A DNA stretch of 64,000 nt from Mercurialis annua (GCF_937616625.2 NC_065571.1:45617651-45681650); one strand, 5' to 3'; counted from the first letter of the stretch, positions 47,261 to 60,379 are shown. A program made the numbers and translations. The notes: generated from the sequence alone by a model not told the origin.

Positions 47261-47399
47261 GCCACTTACTCTTTCTTCTTTCTTTTTTATTTTTATCTTG
47301 CTATGATTTGCATGTGATTGATTTTCTGTAAGATATTGTCTTTCATTCATAAGATTGGGAGAAGTATCATTTTCCTGAACTCATAGTGATTCATATTCT

Positions 47400-47747
47400 T
47401 TGATATGAAAAATAAAGACTGTATTAAAATTGTAAATAATCTACCAGTGTCTCATGAGACTTACAAGATTTTTTTTTTGCCTTCGCCGATATTGATATCC
47501 TTTTGTTCTGGTGTATCCACCTTTTGCAATTCCATTCCTCCTCTATTAGCTCCTTCAAGTTCAGCCAAATTTCCGGTTACGATCGGGTAGCATCGTTTAG
47601 ACACCAACTGATCTCCTCTTACTATCACGACATCTTTCTCAGTTGGAATTTTCATCACAAGATAGCAAATGCAAATAATTGCCCTCGTTTTGTACAACAT
47701 GGGCCTTCCAAGGATGACGTTATATGCCAAAGGCATATCAACGATCA
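47400..47747 (-). pseudogene. Retroviral-type protease fragment of a Tat-like Ty3/gypsy element
   Basis: The - frame 47748-47461 reads MPLAYNVILGRPMLYKTRAI and PTEKDVVIVRGDQ, matching the segment just after the aspartic protease in Tat/Athila-type gag-pol proteins. It breaks exactly at the insertion site of the young element at 47748. The missing N-terminal part continues on the other side at 57827-59560. The target duplication GATCA is at 47743-47747. Confidence 0.8.
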
Positions 47748-50602
47748 TGTAATATCCCGTAAAAAAAATTAGGCTTTTTCCGTCGAGCTTTCAGTAAAAT
47801 TTTATATTTGAATTAATTTTCATTCAGATGGTTTTTTTTAGAAAGATAAAACTCTAACTCTAAATATTAATCTTTTGCATGAATGAGTGTAATTTAAACT
47901 TGCGACGTATACTTAAATTAAAAGAGCGTCTTATCAATTTATGATACGCTTTAGTTAATTAGTTTTATATTTTTAATATTCTTATATAAAGAATAATTAT
48001 TAAAAATGTAATAATGAAAAATTGATGGTACAATATTATTATGTTGTATAGGCCCACGCAAGCCTTTAAAATATGGCCCATGCACTTGTTTATTTTGTCC
48101 ATGCTTTTGAGCAACTTTTGCTCTAAACAGCAGTTGTGCTGCATTTTTATATTTTGCTTCCTTTTTCATATATAATTAGGATCTTCTTTTACTTACAAAA
48201 CCTAATTCATTATGGCGACTTTCTATTCAAACCCTAGTCGTCTCCTACTCTCAAAAATATTCTGAAATCAGACCCATTCCTTTCTTTCGCAAGATCATGT
48301 TGTTTTGCATCAATCTGAGGTTTACCTCTCCGTTTATCTACTCTTAATCAACCTCTAATCATTGAGCGTCTTGATTCTCAAATTCGGTATGCAAATCTCT
48401 CTATTTTAAGTGTCGTACGATTCACTATTTTAATGTTTTAGCTGCTGTTTGGTTTTTGTTATTATGCTGCCGAAAGTTTCTTTTTTTTTTTATATATATC
48501 AATTATGTTTTCCCTAAAGCTATAATCACAACTGAGATTGTTGATAGTTGAATTACGGTTCACTGTTTGATGTTGATGGCTACGTTGCTCTTATAATAAT
48601 TGTCGATGCATTCTTATTGCTTACGTCTTTGTGAGTTCAAGTGATATTAAACTGAAATTGATACGATTATATAGCTGCTATTGGATTACTTTAATAATAT
48701 ATTTCATAAATCATGAATGTTGGCCTAAAATTCATTGGTTTAAAATCATTGTTGTTTCGTTAGTGGGTTTTGGTATTGGTTACATTGATTTGTGATGCGA
48801 ATTGGTGTTGGCAGCAATTATGTTTAATTTGAGATTCATTATTATTCATTATATTTTCTAATGATAAATTATGTTTAATTTGAGCTCGTTGGTTGACTAA
48901 TTACCAATTTAAAATCGGACCTTCGACTATTGTTTTGATTTCTAAATTGCTAATCGATAATATTACTTTAAATCAAAAAATAATGTTAGTTTCGTATATA
49001 ATTTAAATTGTTTTTTTATATTTATTATTATTATATTTTGAAAATAATAATTTATATTATAATCTTTTAAACGAATAATTACTTGGGTAATTATCATTTC
49101 TAAGAATTTTGGCTTAAGCATGCCAATTTGGCTAAATTGCGTTTTAACTTTTAAATTATTTTCTTATCTATTTTAGTTAAGTAATTTTTACGGTAACTAT
49201 TGGTTACTTGTGTTTTAAGCTACTGAGTTCCATTTTAATATTTAATTATTATTTTATTAATAAGTATTATTTTGGAATTATAAACTATGGTTTATATTTT
49301 TGATAAAATATTTGGGTCGGGTTAGATTTGGGTCGCCCGACATGTGAGGTAGCGTGGTAGTTATCGGTAACTCGGCTAACCCACTATTTGGAATTTGAAT
49401 TATTTTATTATTTAATAATTATTTAAATAATATTTTTTGAAGCGGATTTTAAAGTGGGAACTCAATAGACTTGTATTATATTTTTTTAGGGTTATTATAA
49501 TTTATTTGAGAATTGTGTTTACTCTGTGTGGCTATACTTTAACTTATTATTATTTGTGATGGTCCTATATGGTGTCTAGTACTCTCTAGAGTTAGGGTCC
49601 GTTTTAATAATTATTTATATTGTCTAGACTCGTCGATTGTTCGTGTTTCGTAGACGAACCAAGATTAGTTGCTTGCCGGTATTCACGTGGACTAGCAAGT
49701 AGTGAGTTTGTACTTACTATTTACCGCTTTATTAAGTAAATTGTTATTTTAATATTAAATATATATACTGTACGTATATTTCGAACTGTTTTTATATTAT
49801 GCCTCTTAGTTGGAACATGCTACCTAATGGGCATCATTAGGACTGCGTGCGCACCGGTAAAGATCTGGAAAAGGTAATTATGGTAATGTGGTAACTCGGT
49901 GTGAGCATAGCTCTCGGGACCAAGTAGAGTAACTCGGTGTAGCTCGGCTCTCGGGACTCTGGTATAAGTGTGGTCAGTGGTAACTCGGTGTAGCTCAGCT
50001 CTCGGGACCAGACCTGTTGGATTATGTTTATTATTTAGAATTGTGGATTAGGGTTCCAACTATTATTCGTAATATCGTATTTAAACGTTTTAAACGGTTT
50101 TAAAGGTTTTCCACTTAATAAATGTAGATAGTGGTATAAACTCATCTCAGTATATCTGACCCCGTTGTTTTCCCAATTTTCCCCAGGGTTATGGTCTGAG
50201 AGTGTCTGGTGATCTCCACATTTACTTTTCCTCGGAGGTTCCATTTATTTTAGTAGAACTGTGAAACTGTTTTATTCTTAGACCGCAGTAGTAACTAGAC
50301 GTCTTTATTATTATCAATTATTTTGTCGAATTGGTTCGACTGGTTATATTGCTTGGGCATGATTATAATATTTACATTGATTTATGATAAATCTATATTA
50401 GTCTCGGAATTGGCTAAGCATGTTATTTTAATTGTGGAATATTATAACTGCTAGATTTAGGCTGAAGTCTCGGTTGCCCCCGAGCATTGGTTTTCTGCAG
50501 GTTTATGTGTTTATATGTTAATTGAAAGGCTAGCTACGGGTTTTGGTACTACATTACCCATACCCTAGCGCCGGTCGCGATTCATGAAAATGGGTCGTGA
50601 CA
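47748..50602 (+). repeat. 5' LTR of the young element, 2855 bp
   Basis: It begins TGTAATATCCCG and ends AATGGGTCGTGACA. A tandem array lies at about 49890-50015, the ACTCATCTCAGTATATCTGA block at 50140-50159, then CCAATTTTCCCCAGG. The terminus CCTAGCGCCGGTCGCG relates it to the 3206-6977 LTR. A 72-codon reverse frame at 47951-48169 recurs in the other LTR and is not regarded as a gene. Confidence 0.92.
49888..50015 (+). repeat. Short tandem array in LTR, TAACTCGGTGT..CTCGGGAC units
   Basis: Three units carry TAACTCGGTGTAGCTCGGC then TCTCGGGACC or a close variant, starting near 49890, 49929 and 49980. They occupy the same place in the LTR as the ACATCG..CGATGT minisatellite of the other subfamily, just upstream of the conserved AACTCA block. 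The copy in the 3' LTR lies at about 57108-57235. Confidence 0.8.
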
Positions 50603-53600
50603 AACTTGGTATCAGAGCATTTGTTTCAAACCAAGGCTATTTGCTTGCTATGTGTTTACTCTGTTAAGTATTGTTGTGTCATAGGTACTACTGCGGATAT
50701 AAGTTTCATGTCTTGTCTTTGAAACGTTATCTTTTGATTTTAAAATCTTCTGCCTACACCAATAGGATCATGTCGAGTCAGTCATATTATGTTTGATTTG
50801 ATGCTGATTTTATTTTATAAATATTATTCACTTGGTGACTTTCAGTGTTTTTAATTTCTCGGGAAATCTTATGCTAGTAATTTGCTTTAATTCATACTTG
50901 GGTATGACGTTGTTTGTCTTATCTTGAATTTGTTACGATTCACTTGGGTGATAAAATTTTGGCTTTTATGCCTTTAATGATTTTGTGGACGTTGGATTAT
51001 TTTGTGCGTATTTTTGGCTATGGCCGATTGCGTTGATTGTAAATAATGATATTTCATTAGGCTTGGGCCTTGTTTCAAAATTAAATGATTTTTTTGCCGT
51101 TAAATCTTTTATCATGTATTGTGCTTTTTATGTTGTTGGCCACGTATTGGTTTTATATTGCTTTTGAGAAATTGTTTTTTTTTGTTATGACTAATGTTCT
51201 GACGCAAAAAAAATTGAGGGGTAGTCTGAACATATTACCCTAGAATATGGGTTTCTGAACCTTGCCAGTTAAATAAAATTCTTGTATTTTAAAATTTTAC
51301 ACTTGACTGATGATTCGATAAAGGGTCGTTATTTTGAAATAAAATGAATTTCTCTTATTTGAAAAAAATGTAATTTTACGTCCTGCTTGGTGTTTTAAAA
51401 CGATTGTTTTTGAAATTAAAATATTTTGAAAGGTGATACCGTTTTAACAATTTAAAGTTACTTTGGAATTTTACCGCTTGGTGGGTTGTCAACACTTTGG
51501 TGTTGTTGGTCTTATGCTTGATATGCTATTATTGGCGGTATTATGTGTTTTGAAAATGTTGTTTGAGTTTTATTTGTTTCCTCACTTGGGTGACGAGTTT
51601 GATGTTTATTACTTTGGTGTCGTCGAGCTACCTATTTTGAGAAGATTGAGTGTTTGTTTAAAATTTTATTTTTCCGGATTTGAAAGTGTTTTGAATACGT
51701 TTTGAGAATGATTTTTATCGGTCTGACTTGGGTCACCCAAGATTTGGAGTTGAGCTTGGAAGTAGTAATTACTCGGCTAACCCTATGGCTTATAAATTGA
51801 GGCGTTTGTGAAATTTAACCATTGTTTTTATGAAAGAGGTTTTAGGAAAATGACTTTTTGACTGTAGGGCTCGACATGAAGTAAAAATCTATTTTATTGA
51901 TCATATATTCGAAATGAATTTTGATGCGTACCTTCTGATCGATACCAGAATATGTTTTGATCTGATTTTTTTTAGGAAGTTAATTCTGGATTTAATATTT
52001 TAATCATTGTTGGGCTGTTTGAGTGTTTGCCACGTCGGTAGAATTTGTTGATCAAATAAGATGTTACATGCTCAATTATTTGGTATTAAGTTGTTTACCT
52101 ACTCTAATGATGATTTGTTTTATTGCAAGATTTTTGGGTGGTTTTCGGTTGGGCGAAAATCATAACTTATTTTATTGTATTTTTTTTGTCTCGCATTTGG
52201 TTAAGTTATGCAATATTAATTTTTGTTCTGGTTTGCCTCATTGTGTGGAGTATTACTTGAGGGCAATACTTGCTTGTTTTCTTGGCGTAACCTTGGTGTT
52301 GGTGTCGATGTACTATTCGAACCTTTGTTTAGACCTTGCGATAACTTTTAAATGATGTGATTGATTTAACCGGAATTTAATGTTTGAGTTTTGGGAATCA
52401 AAATGTTGGGATTAATATTAGAGGAATTTGAGGAGCGACTCTTTAGAACTGTTAGTGGATTCTATATAAGAATCTATCTAAGTCTGAGGACGGTGTTGTG
52501 AGTTAATATTATTCAGCACCGGTGGAATAATTCTACTCGTGGGTGTTGCCTCGTGAGTTGAGGTTCGAGCATTATACGATTTTAGATCGGGTTCGTTTTA
52601 AGGAATTTAGAGTATCAAAAATTTTCGGCTTATGGGCATTCTGGAAAAAGAATGTGGAAATTGTGACTCGAGGTTGATCAGTGTAGCAATACACTGGTGT
52701 TTACATCAGGTTGATCGGTGAAATACCGAAACTGACGGTGTAATTGTGAAGGCGCTCGTGTTGTAAGATTTTCCTTTGGGATTAATTTTGATTTGATTTG
52801 AGGTGGAATTCGTTTATTAGGAAAATTTTAGTTATGTTGTTGAATTGGGTTATTTCGTTAATGACGATTCAAATTGGTGGGCTACAATAATAGAGGTGGA
52901 TAAATATGTCAAGATGGACGAGTGCACGTCTCACAGAGTGTAATGTCTAGTAAATGCTTTTAAAAGAAAATTGATTTTAAATGTTAACTTTTTAAAGTGA
53001 TTGAAATATTTTTATCACATAATTGTGCCCAGACATGTCATAATCATGCATTTTGAATGCCACGACTAGGAAACTGCATTGAGCATTGAGTATGTTCACT
53101 AATTAAAAGAGAAATAAAAAAAATTGATACATGCATTTAGTACATTCATCACGGGCATTAAATATTTAGGATTGAATGCAACTCTTTGGGGATGAGAACT
53201 GTCATCACCCTGGAGCACAATTATGTAAAATAATTTTTCATCCGTAAGACTTTTTGAGAAAAATATTTTGTTAAAAAACTCGTGAGTTACATTATAAAAT
53301 TTTGTTTAAAAGAGTTGATAAATTTCAAATGGTTTTGAAATTTTTATCTGGTCGGTATCTAGACGAATACTCTATGACGACGGTGGTGATTTAAGGACGA
53401 TTGCATTATAAGGATTGGTTTTATTGTTGGAGTATTCGCGTTTCGTAAAGGAGAACTATGGTTATAAGGTTGCACTCGAGGTATAGTTGTGTTAAGTCGG
53501 TAATACAGTGAATTCGGATTGAAAAAATTGTGTCAGCTCACGGTTTATGAAATAAGGATTATTTGGTTTAAGGAACTTGGTTATGCTCCACCTGTAAAAA

Positions 53601-54967
53601 AAAAATTAAAAAAAAAATTAAAAGATTTTGTTTTTACAGATTAATTTCTATTTAAAAAAAAGTGTGGTATACTTATATAAAATTATTTCATAAGCAAGTG
53701 GATTTCTATTTACAAAATTTTACCTTTTTGAGAAAGTGACGAAATTTTGTCAGTTTGATTTAAAAGTGAATATTTGAGATTTTTCTAATTGAACGATTTT
53801 ATAAGTTGTGATATTTAGTTTAAAAGTAAGTTTCAGAAGTGAATTAAATGAGAGTGTTTAAATATTTTGGTGTGTTTACAAACTGGAGGGTTTCTAACAA
53901 GTTATTTATTGACGGTTTCAAAATGAAAATGAAAATTAAAAGGTTAATGACTTTTAATTATAGTTGGATGATAGTATTGAATGATATTTTGCATTTGCGG
54001 AAAATTGTTTCCCGTAATTTTTTTGTTTTGAGCATAACCAATGAACCGATTAAGTGCGGTTTCGATCTCGACGATCTTTTGTAGTATTCAATTACAGTTG
54101 GATGATGAGAAAATCTTGGGATTTGCAAGTTAACTTAGAAATAATTTATCAATTCGTAGGATTGTTGTCAAAATTTTAAGTTATGTATCCCTTGGAATTG
54201 CGTTATGTGTTCTTACGTCTTGGTTCACGAAATTGATAGTTTTGTCGAGTAGATCTAAGTTGGTTGAACCGGGACGATTCTTGTGGTGTTTAGTTTTCAG
54301 CCGTTTTTTTTATGAGAGCATATTTAATCAGGATGACATATTGATTTGCTTGTATGTTGTGTTAAGCAGGCGTTTTAAATTTTCTCATATGAGGTAATTG
54401 GTGTTGAGACCACTATAAATGATATAGTGCGTAGGCATTATAGAATATAGGATTTAATTTCAGTTGTGAGTATCTGTATGTTCTGGTTTGTAACGTTGGA
54501 GTTTGGTCTTGTAAGACTACGATTTAAATTTTGGGTTTGTTCCTACACTCGTAGTGTTTCTTTGGTTAGTCATTAAGATTTGATTTTTTTTATAGGAGAT
54601 TCCCTAAGTCGAGCTTTATCAGTAATGTTGAGTGGAAGTTAGTATTACTAAGTGAGGTATTGCATGATGTAAGTGAGCGGTGCTTTGAAAGTTATCGATA
54701 GCGAGAAATCTGGTGAGGTTATGGTTGTGTTTTGCGTAGGTTGATTTTTGGGAATTCATTTTATTTCTTTTTGAGTTCTCACTCCGGCGTTGGGCGGTTT
54801 TGGGAATCAAGAATTGTTATGCGTTGTTATTACCTTTCGTTCTTCTTGGCATTCGTTAACCCTTACGGTATGTATTAGGTGTGGTTTTTGTGCGCGCTAT
54901 AATTGTTAATATTTAATTTTGATTTTGTGTTAAATTCGAGGACGAATTTTTAATTAGTTGGGGAGAA
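50603..54967 (+). other. Interior of the young element, no coding capacity recognised
   Basis: All frames are short. None reads as gag, protease, reverse transcriptase, RNase H or integrase. The leader shares TACTGCGGAT..TTTCATGTCTTTGAAACGTT-like text with 880-930, and 53177-53225 resembles 2865-2920 of the gag-only element. The 3' part has TTCGAGGACGAATTTTTAAT and the purine tract TTGGGGAGAA before 54968. The remaining sequence is T-rich with recurring CTTGGGTGA-like strings, possibly a heavily decayed coding region. Confidence 0.75.
50607..50618 (+). promoter_or_regulatory. Primer-binding site, initiator-Met tRNA type
   Basis: TGGTATCAGAGC starts four bases after the LTR end at 50602. It is identical to the site at 747-758. 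Confidence 0.92.
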
Positions 54968-57821
54968 TGTAATATCCCGTAAAAAAAATTAGGCTTTTTC
55001 CGTCGAGCTTTCAGTAAAATTTTATATTTGAATTAATTTTCATTCAGATGGTTTTTTTTAGAAAGATAAAACTCTAACTCTAAATATTAATCTTTTGCAT
55101 GAATGAGTGTAATTTAAACTTGCGACGTATACTTAAATTAAAAGAGCGTCTTATCAATTTATGATACGCTTTAGTTAATTAGTTTTATATTTTTAATATT
55201 CTTATATAAAGAATAATTATTAAAAATGTAATAATGAAAAATTGATGGTACAATATTATTATGTTGTATAGGCCCACGCAAGCCTTTAAAATATGGCCCA
55301 TGCACTTGTTTATTTTGTCCATGCTTTTGAGCAACTTTTGCTCTAAACAGCAGTTGTGCTGCATTTTTATATTTTGCTTCCTTTTTCATATATAATTAGG
55401 ATCTTCTTTTACTTACAAAACCTAATTCATTATGGCGACTTTCTATTCAAACCCTAGTCGTCTCCTACTCTCAAAAATATTCTGAAATCAGACCCATTCC
55501 TTTCTTTCGCAAGATCATGTTGTTTTGCATCAATCTGAGGTTTACCTCTCCGTTTATCTACTCTTAATCAACCTCTAATCATTGAGCGTCTTGATTCTCA
55601 AATTCGGTATGCAAATCTCTCTATTTTAAGTGTCGTACGATTCACTATTTTAATGTTTTAGCTGCTGTTTGGTTTTTGTTATTATGCTGCCGAAAGTTTC
55701 TTTTTTTTTTATATATATCAATTATGTTTTCCCTAAAGCTATAATCACAACTGAGATTGTTGATAGTTGAATTACGGTTCACTGTTTGATGTTGATGGCT
55801 ACGTTGCTCTTATAATAATTGTCGATGCATTCTTATTGCTTACGTCTTTGTGAGTTCAAGTGATATTAAACTGAAATTGATACGATTATATAGCTGCTAT
55901 TGGATTACTTTAATAATATATTTCATAAATCATGAATGTTGGCCTAAAATTCATTGGTTTAAAATCATTGTTGTTTCGTTAGTGGGTTTTGGTATTGGTT
56001 ACATTGATTTGTGATGCGAATTGGTGTTGGCAGCAATTATGTTTAATTTGAGATTCATTATTATTCATTATATTTTCTAATGATAAATTATGTTTAATTT
56101 GAGCTCGTTGGTTGACTAATTACCAATTTAAAATCGGACCTTCGACTATTGTTTTGATTTCTAAATTGCTAATCGATAATATTACTTTAAATCAAAAAAT
56201 AATGTTAGTTTCGTATATAATTTAAATTGTTTTTTTATATTTATTATTATTATATTTTGAAAATAATAATTTATATTATAATCTTTTAAACGAATAATTA
56301 CTTGGGTAATTATCATTTCTAAGAATTTTGGCTTAAGCATGCCAATTTGGCTAAATTGCGTTTTAACTTTTAAATTATTTTCTTATCTATTTTAGTTAAG
56401 TAATTTTTACGGTAACTATTGGTTACTTGTGTTTTAAGCTACTGAGTTCCATTTTAATATTTAATTATTATTTTATTAATAAGTATTATTTTGGAATTAT
56501 AAACTATGGTTTATATTTTTGATAAAATATTTGGGTCGGGTTAGATTTGGGTCGCCCGACATGTGAGGTAGCGTGGTAGTTATCGGTAACTCGGCTAACC
56601 CACTATTTGGAATTTGAATTATTTTATTATTTAATAATTATTTAAATAATATTTTTTGAAGCGGATTTTAAAGTGGGAATTCAATAGACTTGTATTATAT
56701 TTTTTTAGGGTTATTATAATTTATTTGAGAATTGTGTTTACTCTGTGTGGCTATACTTTAACTTATTATTATTTGTGATGGTCCTATATGGTGTCTAGTA
56801 CTCTCTAGAGTTAGGGTCCGTTTTAATAATTATTTATATTGTCTAGACTCGTCGATTGTTCGTGTTTCGTAGACGAACCAAGATTAGTTGCTTGCCGGTA
56901 TTCACGTGGACTAGCAAGTAGTGAGTTTGTACTTACTATTTACCGCTTTATTAAGTAAATTGTTATTTTAATATTAAATATATATACTGTACGTATATTT
57001 CGAACTGTTTTTATATTATGCCTCTTAGTTGGAACATGCTACCTAATGGGCATCATTAGGACTGCGTGCGCACCGGTAAAGATCTGGAAAAGGTAATTAT
57101 GGTAATGTGGTAACTCGGTGTGAGCATAGCTCTCGGGACCAAGTAGAGTAACTCGGTGTAGCTCGGCTCTCGGGACTCTGGTATAAGTGTGGTCAGTGGT
57201 AACTCGGTGTAGCTCAGCTCTCGGGACCAGACCTGTTGGATTATGTTTATTATTTAGAATTGTGGATTAGGGTTCCAACTATTATTCGTAATATCGTATT
57301 TAAACGTTTTAAACGGTTTTAAAGGTTTTCCACTTAATAAATGTAGATAGTGGTATAAACTCATCTCAGTATATCTGACCCCGTTGTTTTCCCAATTTTC
57401 CCCAGGGTTATGGTCTGAGAGTGTCTGGTGATCTCCACATTTACTTTTCCTCGGAGGTTCCATTTATTTTAGTAGAACTGTGAAACTGTTTTATTCTTAG
57501 ACCGCAGTAGTAACTAGACGTCTTTATTATTATCAATTATTTTGTCGAATTGGTTCGACTGGTTATATTGCTTGGGCATGATTATAATATTTACATTGAT
57601 TTATGATAAATCTATATTAGTCTCGGAATTGGCTAAGCATGTTATTTTAATTGTGGAATATTATTACTGCTAGATTTAGGCTGAAGTCTCGGTTGCCCCC
57701 GAGCATTGGTTTTCTGCAGGTTTATGTGTTTATATGTTAATTGAAAGGCTAGCTACGGGTTTTGGTACTACATTACCCATACCCTAGCGCCGGTCGCGAT
57801 TCATGAAAATGGGTCGTGACA
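54968..57821 (+). repeat. 3' LTR of the young element, 2854 bp
   Basis: It is near-identical to 47748-50602 at offset 7220, falling to 7219 after the T-run. It ends GTGACA at 57821 and is followed by the target duplication GATCA. Confidence 0.93.
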
Positions 57822-59560
57822 GATCATAAATAGAGTTTTCACTCTATGTTGGTTCTTTCAAAATGCCTTCCTTTCCATCTATTTTTTTTATTTCTTTGCC
57901 TAGTTCTAATTCAAGTTCTGCTGCTCCTTCTGGTATTACTAGTGTTCCTCAGAGTCCTACCAATGGTATGTTGACTATTTTTAAACAAATCTTGCTTTCT
58001 CCCAAGTCCAAATAAGTCGTTAAAGTATTTGATTGACCGAGCTTCCTTCGTCGTCGACAAGTATTTTTTTTAACCAGAAAGTTCTGACTTTGGCCAAGAT
58101 GACTGAAGCATCCAGGTGTGGGATTCCAATCCCACTCTATCACTGGGGACAAAACTGATCTCAGGCAATTGCTTTCTCTCAGCTATTGTCAAGACCATTT
58201 TGTACTTCCTCTTCCTTCCTTTCCTGTATTCCTCATCCGTGATTCCTTCCTTAATTGCGTTGATAACACCCAACACATGATGTCTCTTAGACGGGAACCA
58301 GACATCTTGATTTGGACAGTTGTCCATTACTGCATTGGTAGTTTTTTCATGCTAATAAGGCGTTGGGGATGCCACAACATTCTTAAGCCTTCCTAAATTA
58401 ATCATTATGTAAATTTCTCGGTTGAGATTTCCACATTCCTTAATATCATGCCTGTGTTGAGCATGAAAATTATAATAGTAGACTTTACTGCCTTCTTTCG
58501 CTATTGGTGGTGGGTGCCTAAATGGCTTATTGTTTTCTCTATCCAATCAATATTTCAGTCCTCGATGTATTTAAGGGAATAAATGGTCGTTCCTCCATCC
58601 TTCTCTCTGTCTTAAATCCAGGGTATTCTTCTCTATTGCCGAATTTGGCATTCCTGCCCTGATCATGCATTATACGATATTTCCCATTTCCTTTTGTGTT
58701 TCCTTGAGTGGATTTACCTGAGTTAGAATTCTGTTAATTATATGCTGCCTTACGCTACCTTTCTCATCGAGGTTTATGTAATTCCACGCTCTCTTCATGA
58801 GATATGTGTAATTCTCTACGGGGTTGATTATTAGACAATCCCTGAAAACCTGCATTGTGGTATTTTCCTTCATAGCATCAATAGTTGTGTCATCATTGAT
58901 ATCTTCCACTATGATAGCCTCCTCATTGAATCTGGTGATAATTTCCTTCAAGCTTTTGCTTGGTTTCTGAAAACATTTCTTTTGATCACTAGATGTCTTC
59001 GTCCTCTGGATATTCGGGGGCAAAGTGTGTCTGAAAGGCTATTGTCAAGTTATCAAAGTTGTTGAGTGAGCCTTCCTAGAGGCTTTGGTACCACTTTTGT
59101 GCTGGTCCGTTCAGGGTGGTTTGAAAGATCTTGCAGATCGAAGCATCAAAGATATTTTGTACGCCCATAGTTACTTAAAAACAAACCAAATGGGCATGTA
59201 GGTCAGTTTTTCCATCATAAGTATCCAGGTAACATTTTATAATAAGATGGGAAGGGATCATCTGTGATAGCCTTGGAGAGAGGTGACACAAGCCTAAAAA
59301 GGCTAGCCAGTTTTGAATATGGTTTTCCTCTCGTTTTTCTAACTCAGTTCGAACTTGCTTTTATATGTCCTCGTTGAGGTTCTTCTTCAAGGCTAAATCT
59401 GCCTCAAAGCTGTGAATACTCTCTGCTACTTCCTTCCTCGATGGTTTGGGATCTACATGATGTGTGTGTTTGACATTCTAGGGTTCCACCACCGGATCTG
59501 CCACCGGTGCACGCGGGGATAGGGCTGTATTGGAAATCGATACAATTACATTCCAATAAG
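57822..59560 (-). pseudogene. Tat-like Ty3/gypsy gag-protease, degenerate, split by the young element
   Basis: Reading from about 59560 downward: gag pieces with a TLNGPAQKWYQSL-like stretch (about 59130-59085) and NNFDNLTIAFQTHF, then KSLKEIITRFNEEAI (58960-58915) and NYTYLMKRAWNYINLDEKG. A zinc-knuckle-like VYYYNFHAQHRHDIKECGNL is at 58490-58430. A protease entry with ILVDDEGSSVNYFND at about 58065-58020 follows a frameshift. Stops divide the frames. The reading continues at 47747 on the far side of the inserted element. Confidence 0.8.
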
Positions 59561-60070
59561 CTCCTTATTGAGGTAATCTCTGGGGATCTCCATTAGGTAT
59601 TGTGGCTCTTTATAGGAGGCGGTGTAACTCCAGTCGGAGGTTGTGTCACCTTGGACAAAATGATTTGATGTACTTGATCTACTTGCTGTACTGAAAGCAG
59701 TAAACAAGTAGATGCGCATATGACTCGATCTGGACTAGCATATGAGACATGTAGCATGTGCTCCTAAACAATCATCTGATTCTGATGGTTTCTATCATGT
59801 ATCTGACTACCATTTTGCATGAACAAAACCTCAACTGGATGTCTAAGTGTGATTGATTTTGTTAAGGCATCTTGAATGCCTTTACAACCAATAATTACAT
59901 TTTCATGGCAATCCTATAATTTCCAAGTGGTTTGTTGTATTTAACTAAGTTAATATGGTTAGGTTCATTAGACTGTTAATATTGGATTTGGACATGCTTT
60001 GGAAAGCGATAAACAATATAAATACACATACGCGCAGTTCATATATATACAAGGTTAGAGATATTTTTTA
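59561..60070. other. Upstream flank of the Tat-like pseudogene, no gene seen
   Basis: This is probably more leader or early gag of the same decayed element in - orientation. No family motif could be read. Confidence 0.35.
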
Positions 60071-60379
60071 GGCCAAATGACCAAAAAAGGCCAAACCTTT
60101 CATGAAAGTTTCATATAAGTGCAAACCTTTAAATTTTATCCAATTTATCCTGAAACACATGATTTCGTTTCAATTTTGTCCAATTATGTAATTTTGCTCA
60201 TGTGGCGCCTACATGGCGCTGATGTGGCATGCCACACATCAGTGCCACATAAATAAAATTGTGTAGTTGGACAAAATTGAAACAAAATCATGCGTTTCAG
60301 GACAAATTGGATAAAATTGAAAAGTTTAAAATTTTGTAAAACTTTCAAGAAAGGTTTGGCCTTTTTTGGTCATTTAGCC
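60071..60379. mobile_element. Mutator-type MITE
   Basis: Long inverted repeats (over 100 bp per arm) run from GGCCAAATGACCAAAAAAGG on the left to ..TTTTTTGGTCATTTAGCC on the right. TATTTTTTA (60062-60070) and TACTTTTTA (60380-60388) form a 9-bp target duplication with one mismatch. The centre holds CATGTGGCGCCTACATGGCG and an inverse-like CATGCCACACATCAG. It is non-coding. Confidence 0.88.

Larger units (their letters stand above)
47748..57821 (+). mobile_element. Complete young LARD-like LTR retrotransposon, 10,074 bp
   Basis: LTRs 47748-50602 and 54968-57821 flank a 4365-bp interior. A perfect 5-bp target duplication, GATCA, lies at 47743-47747 and 57822-57826. TG..CA ends, primer site and polypurine tract are all present. 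By reading the two LTRs against each other I found one T-run length change (near 48491), C/T near 49461 and A/T near 50446. The interior has no gag or pol, so the element is non-autonomous with large LTRs. The orientation is fixed by the primer site. Confidence 0.93.

Noticed and set aside
47951..48169. 72-codon reverse frame duplicated at 55171-55389 (and 50035-50244 / 57254-57463)
   Set aside because: These are duplicate LTR text with no domain, and identity follows from the young age of the insertion.
50985..52355. Several hydrophobic frames of 60-110 codons in the interior of the young element, resembling membrane proteins
   Set aside because: The T-rich strand yields Phe/Leu/Val-rich translations by composition. 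There is no start context, family signature or continuity.
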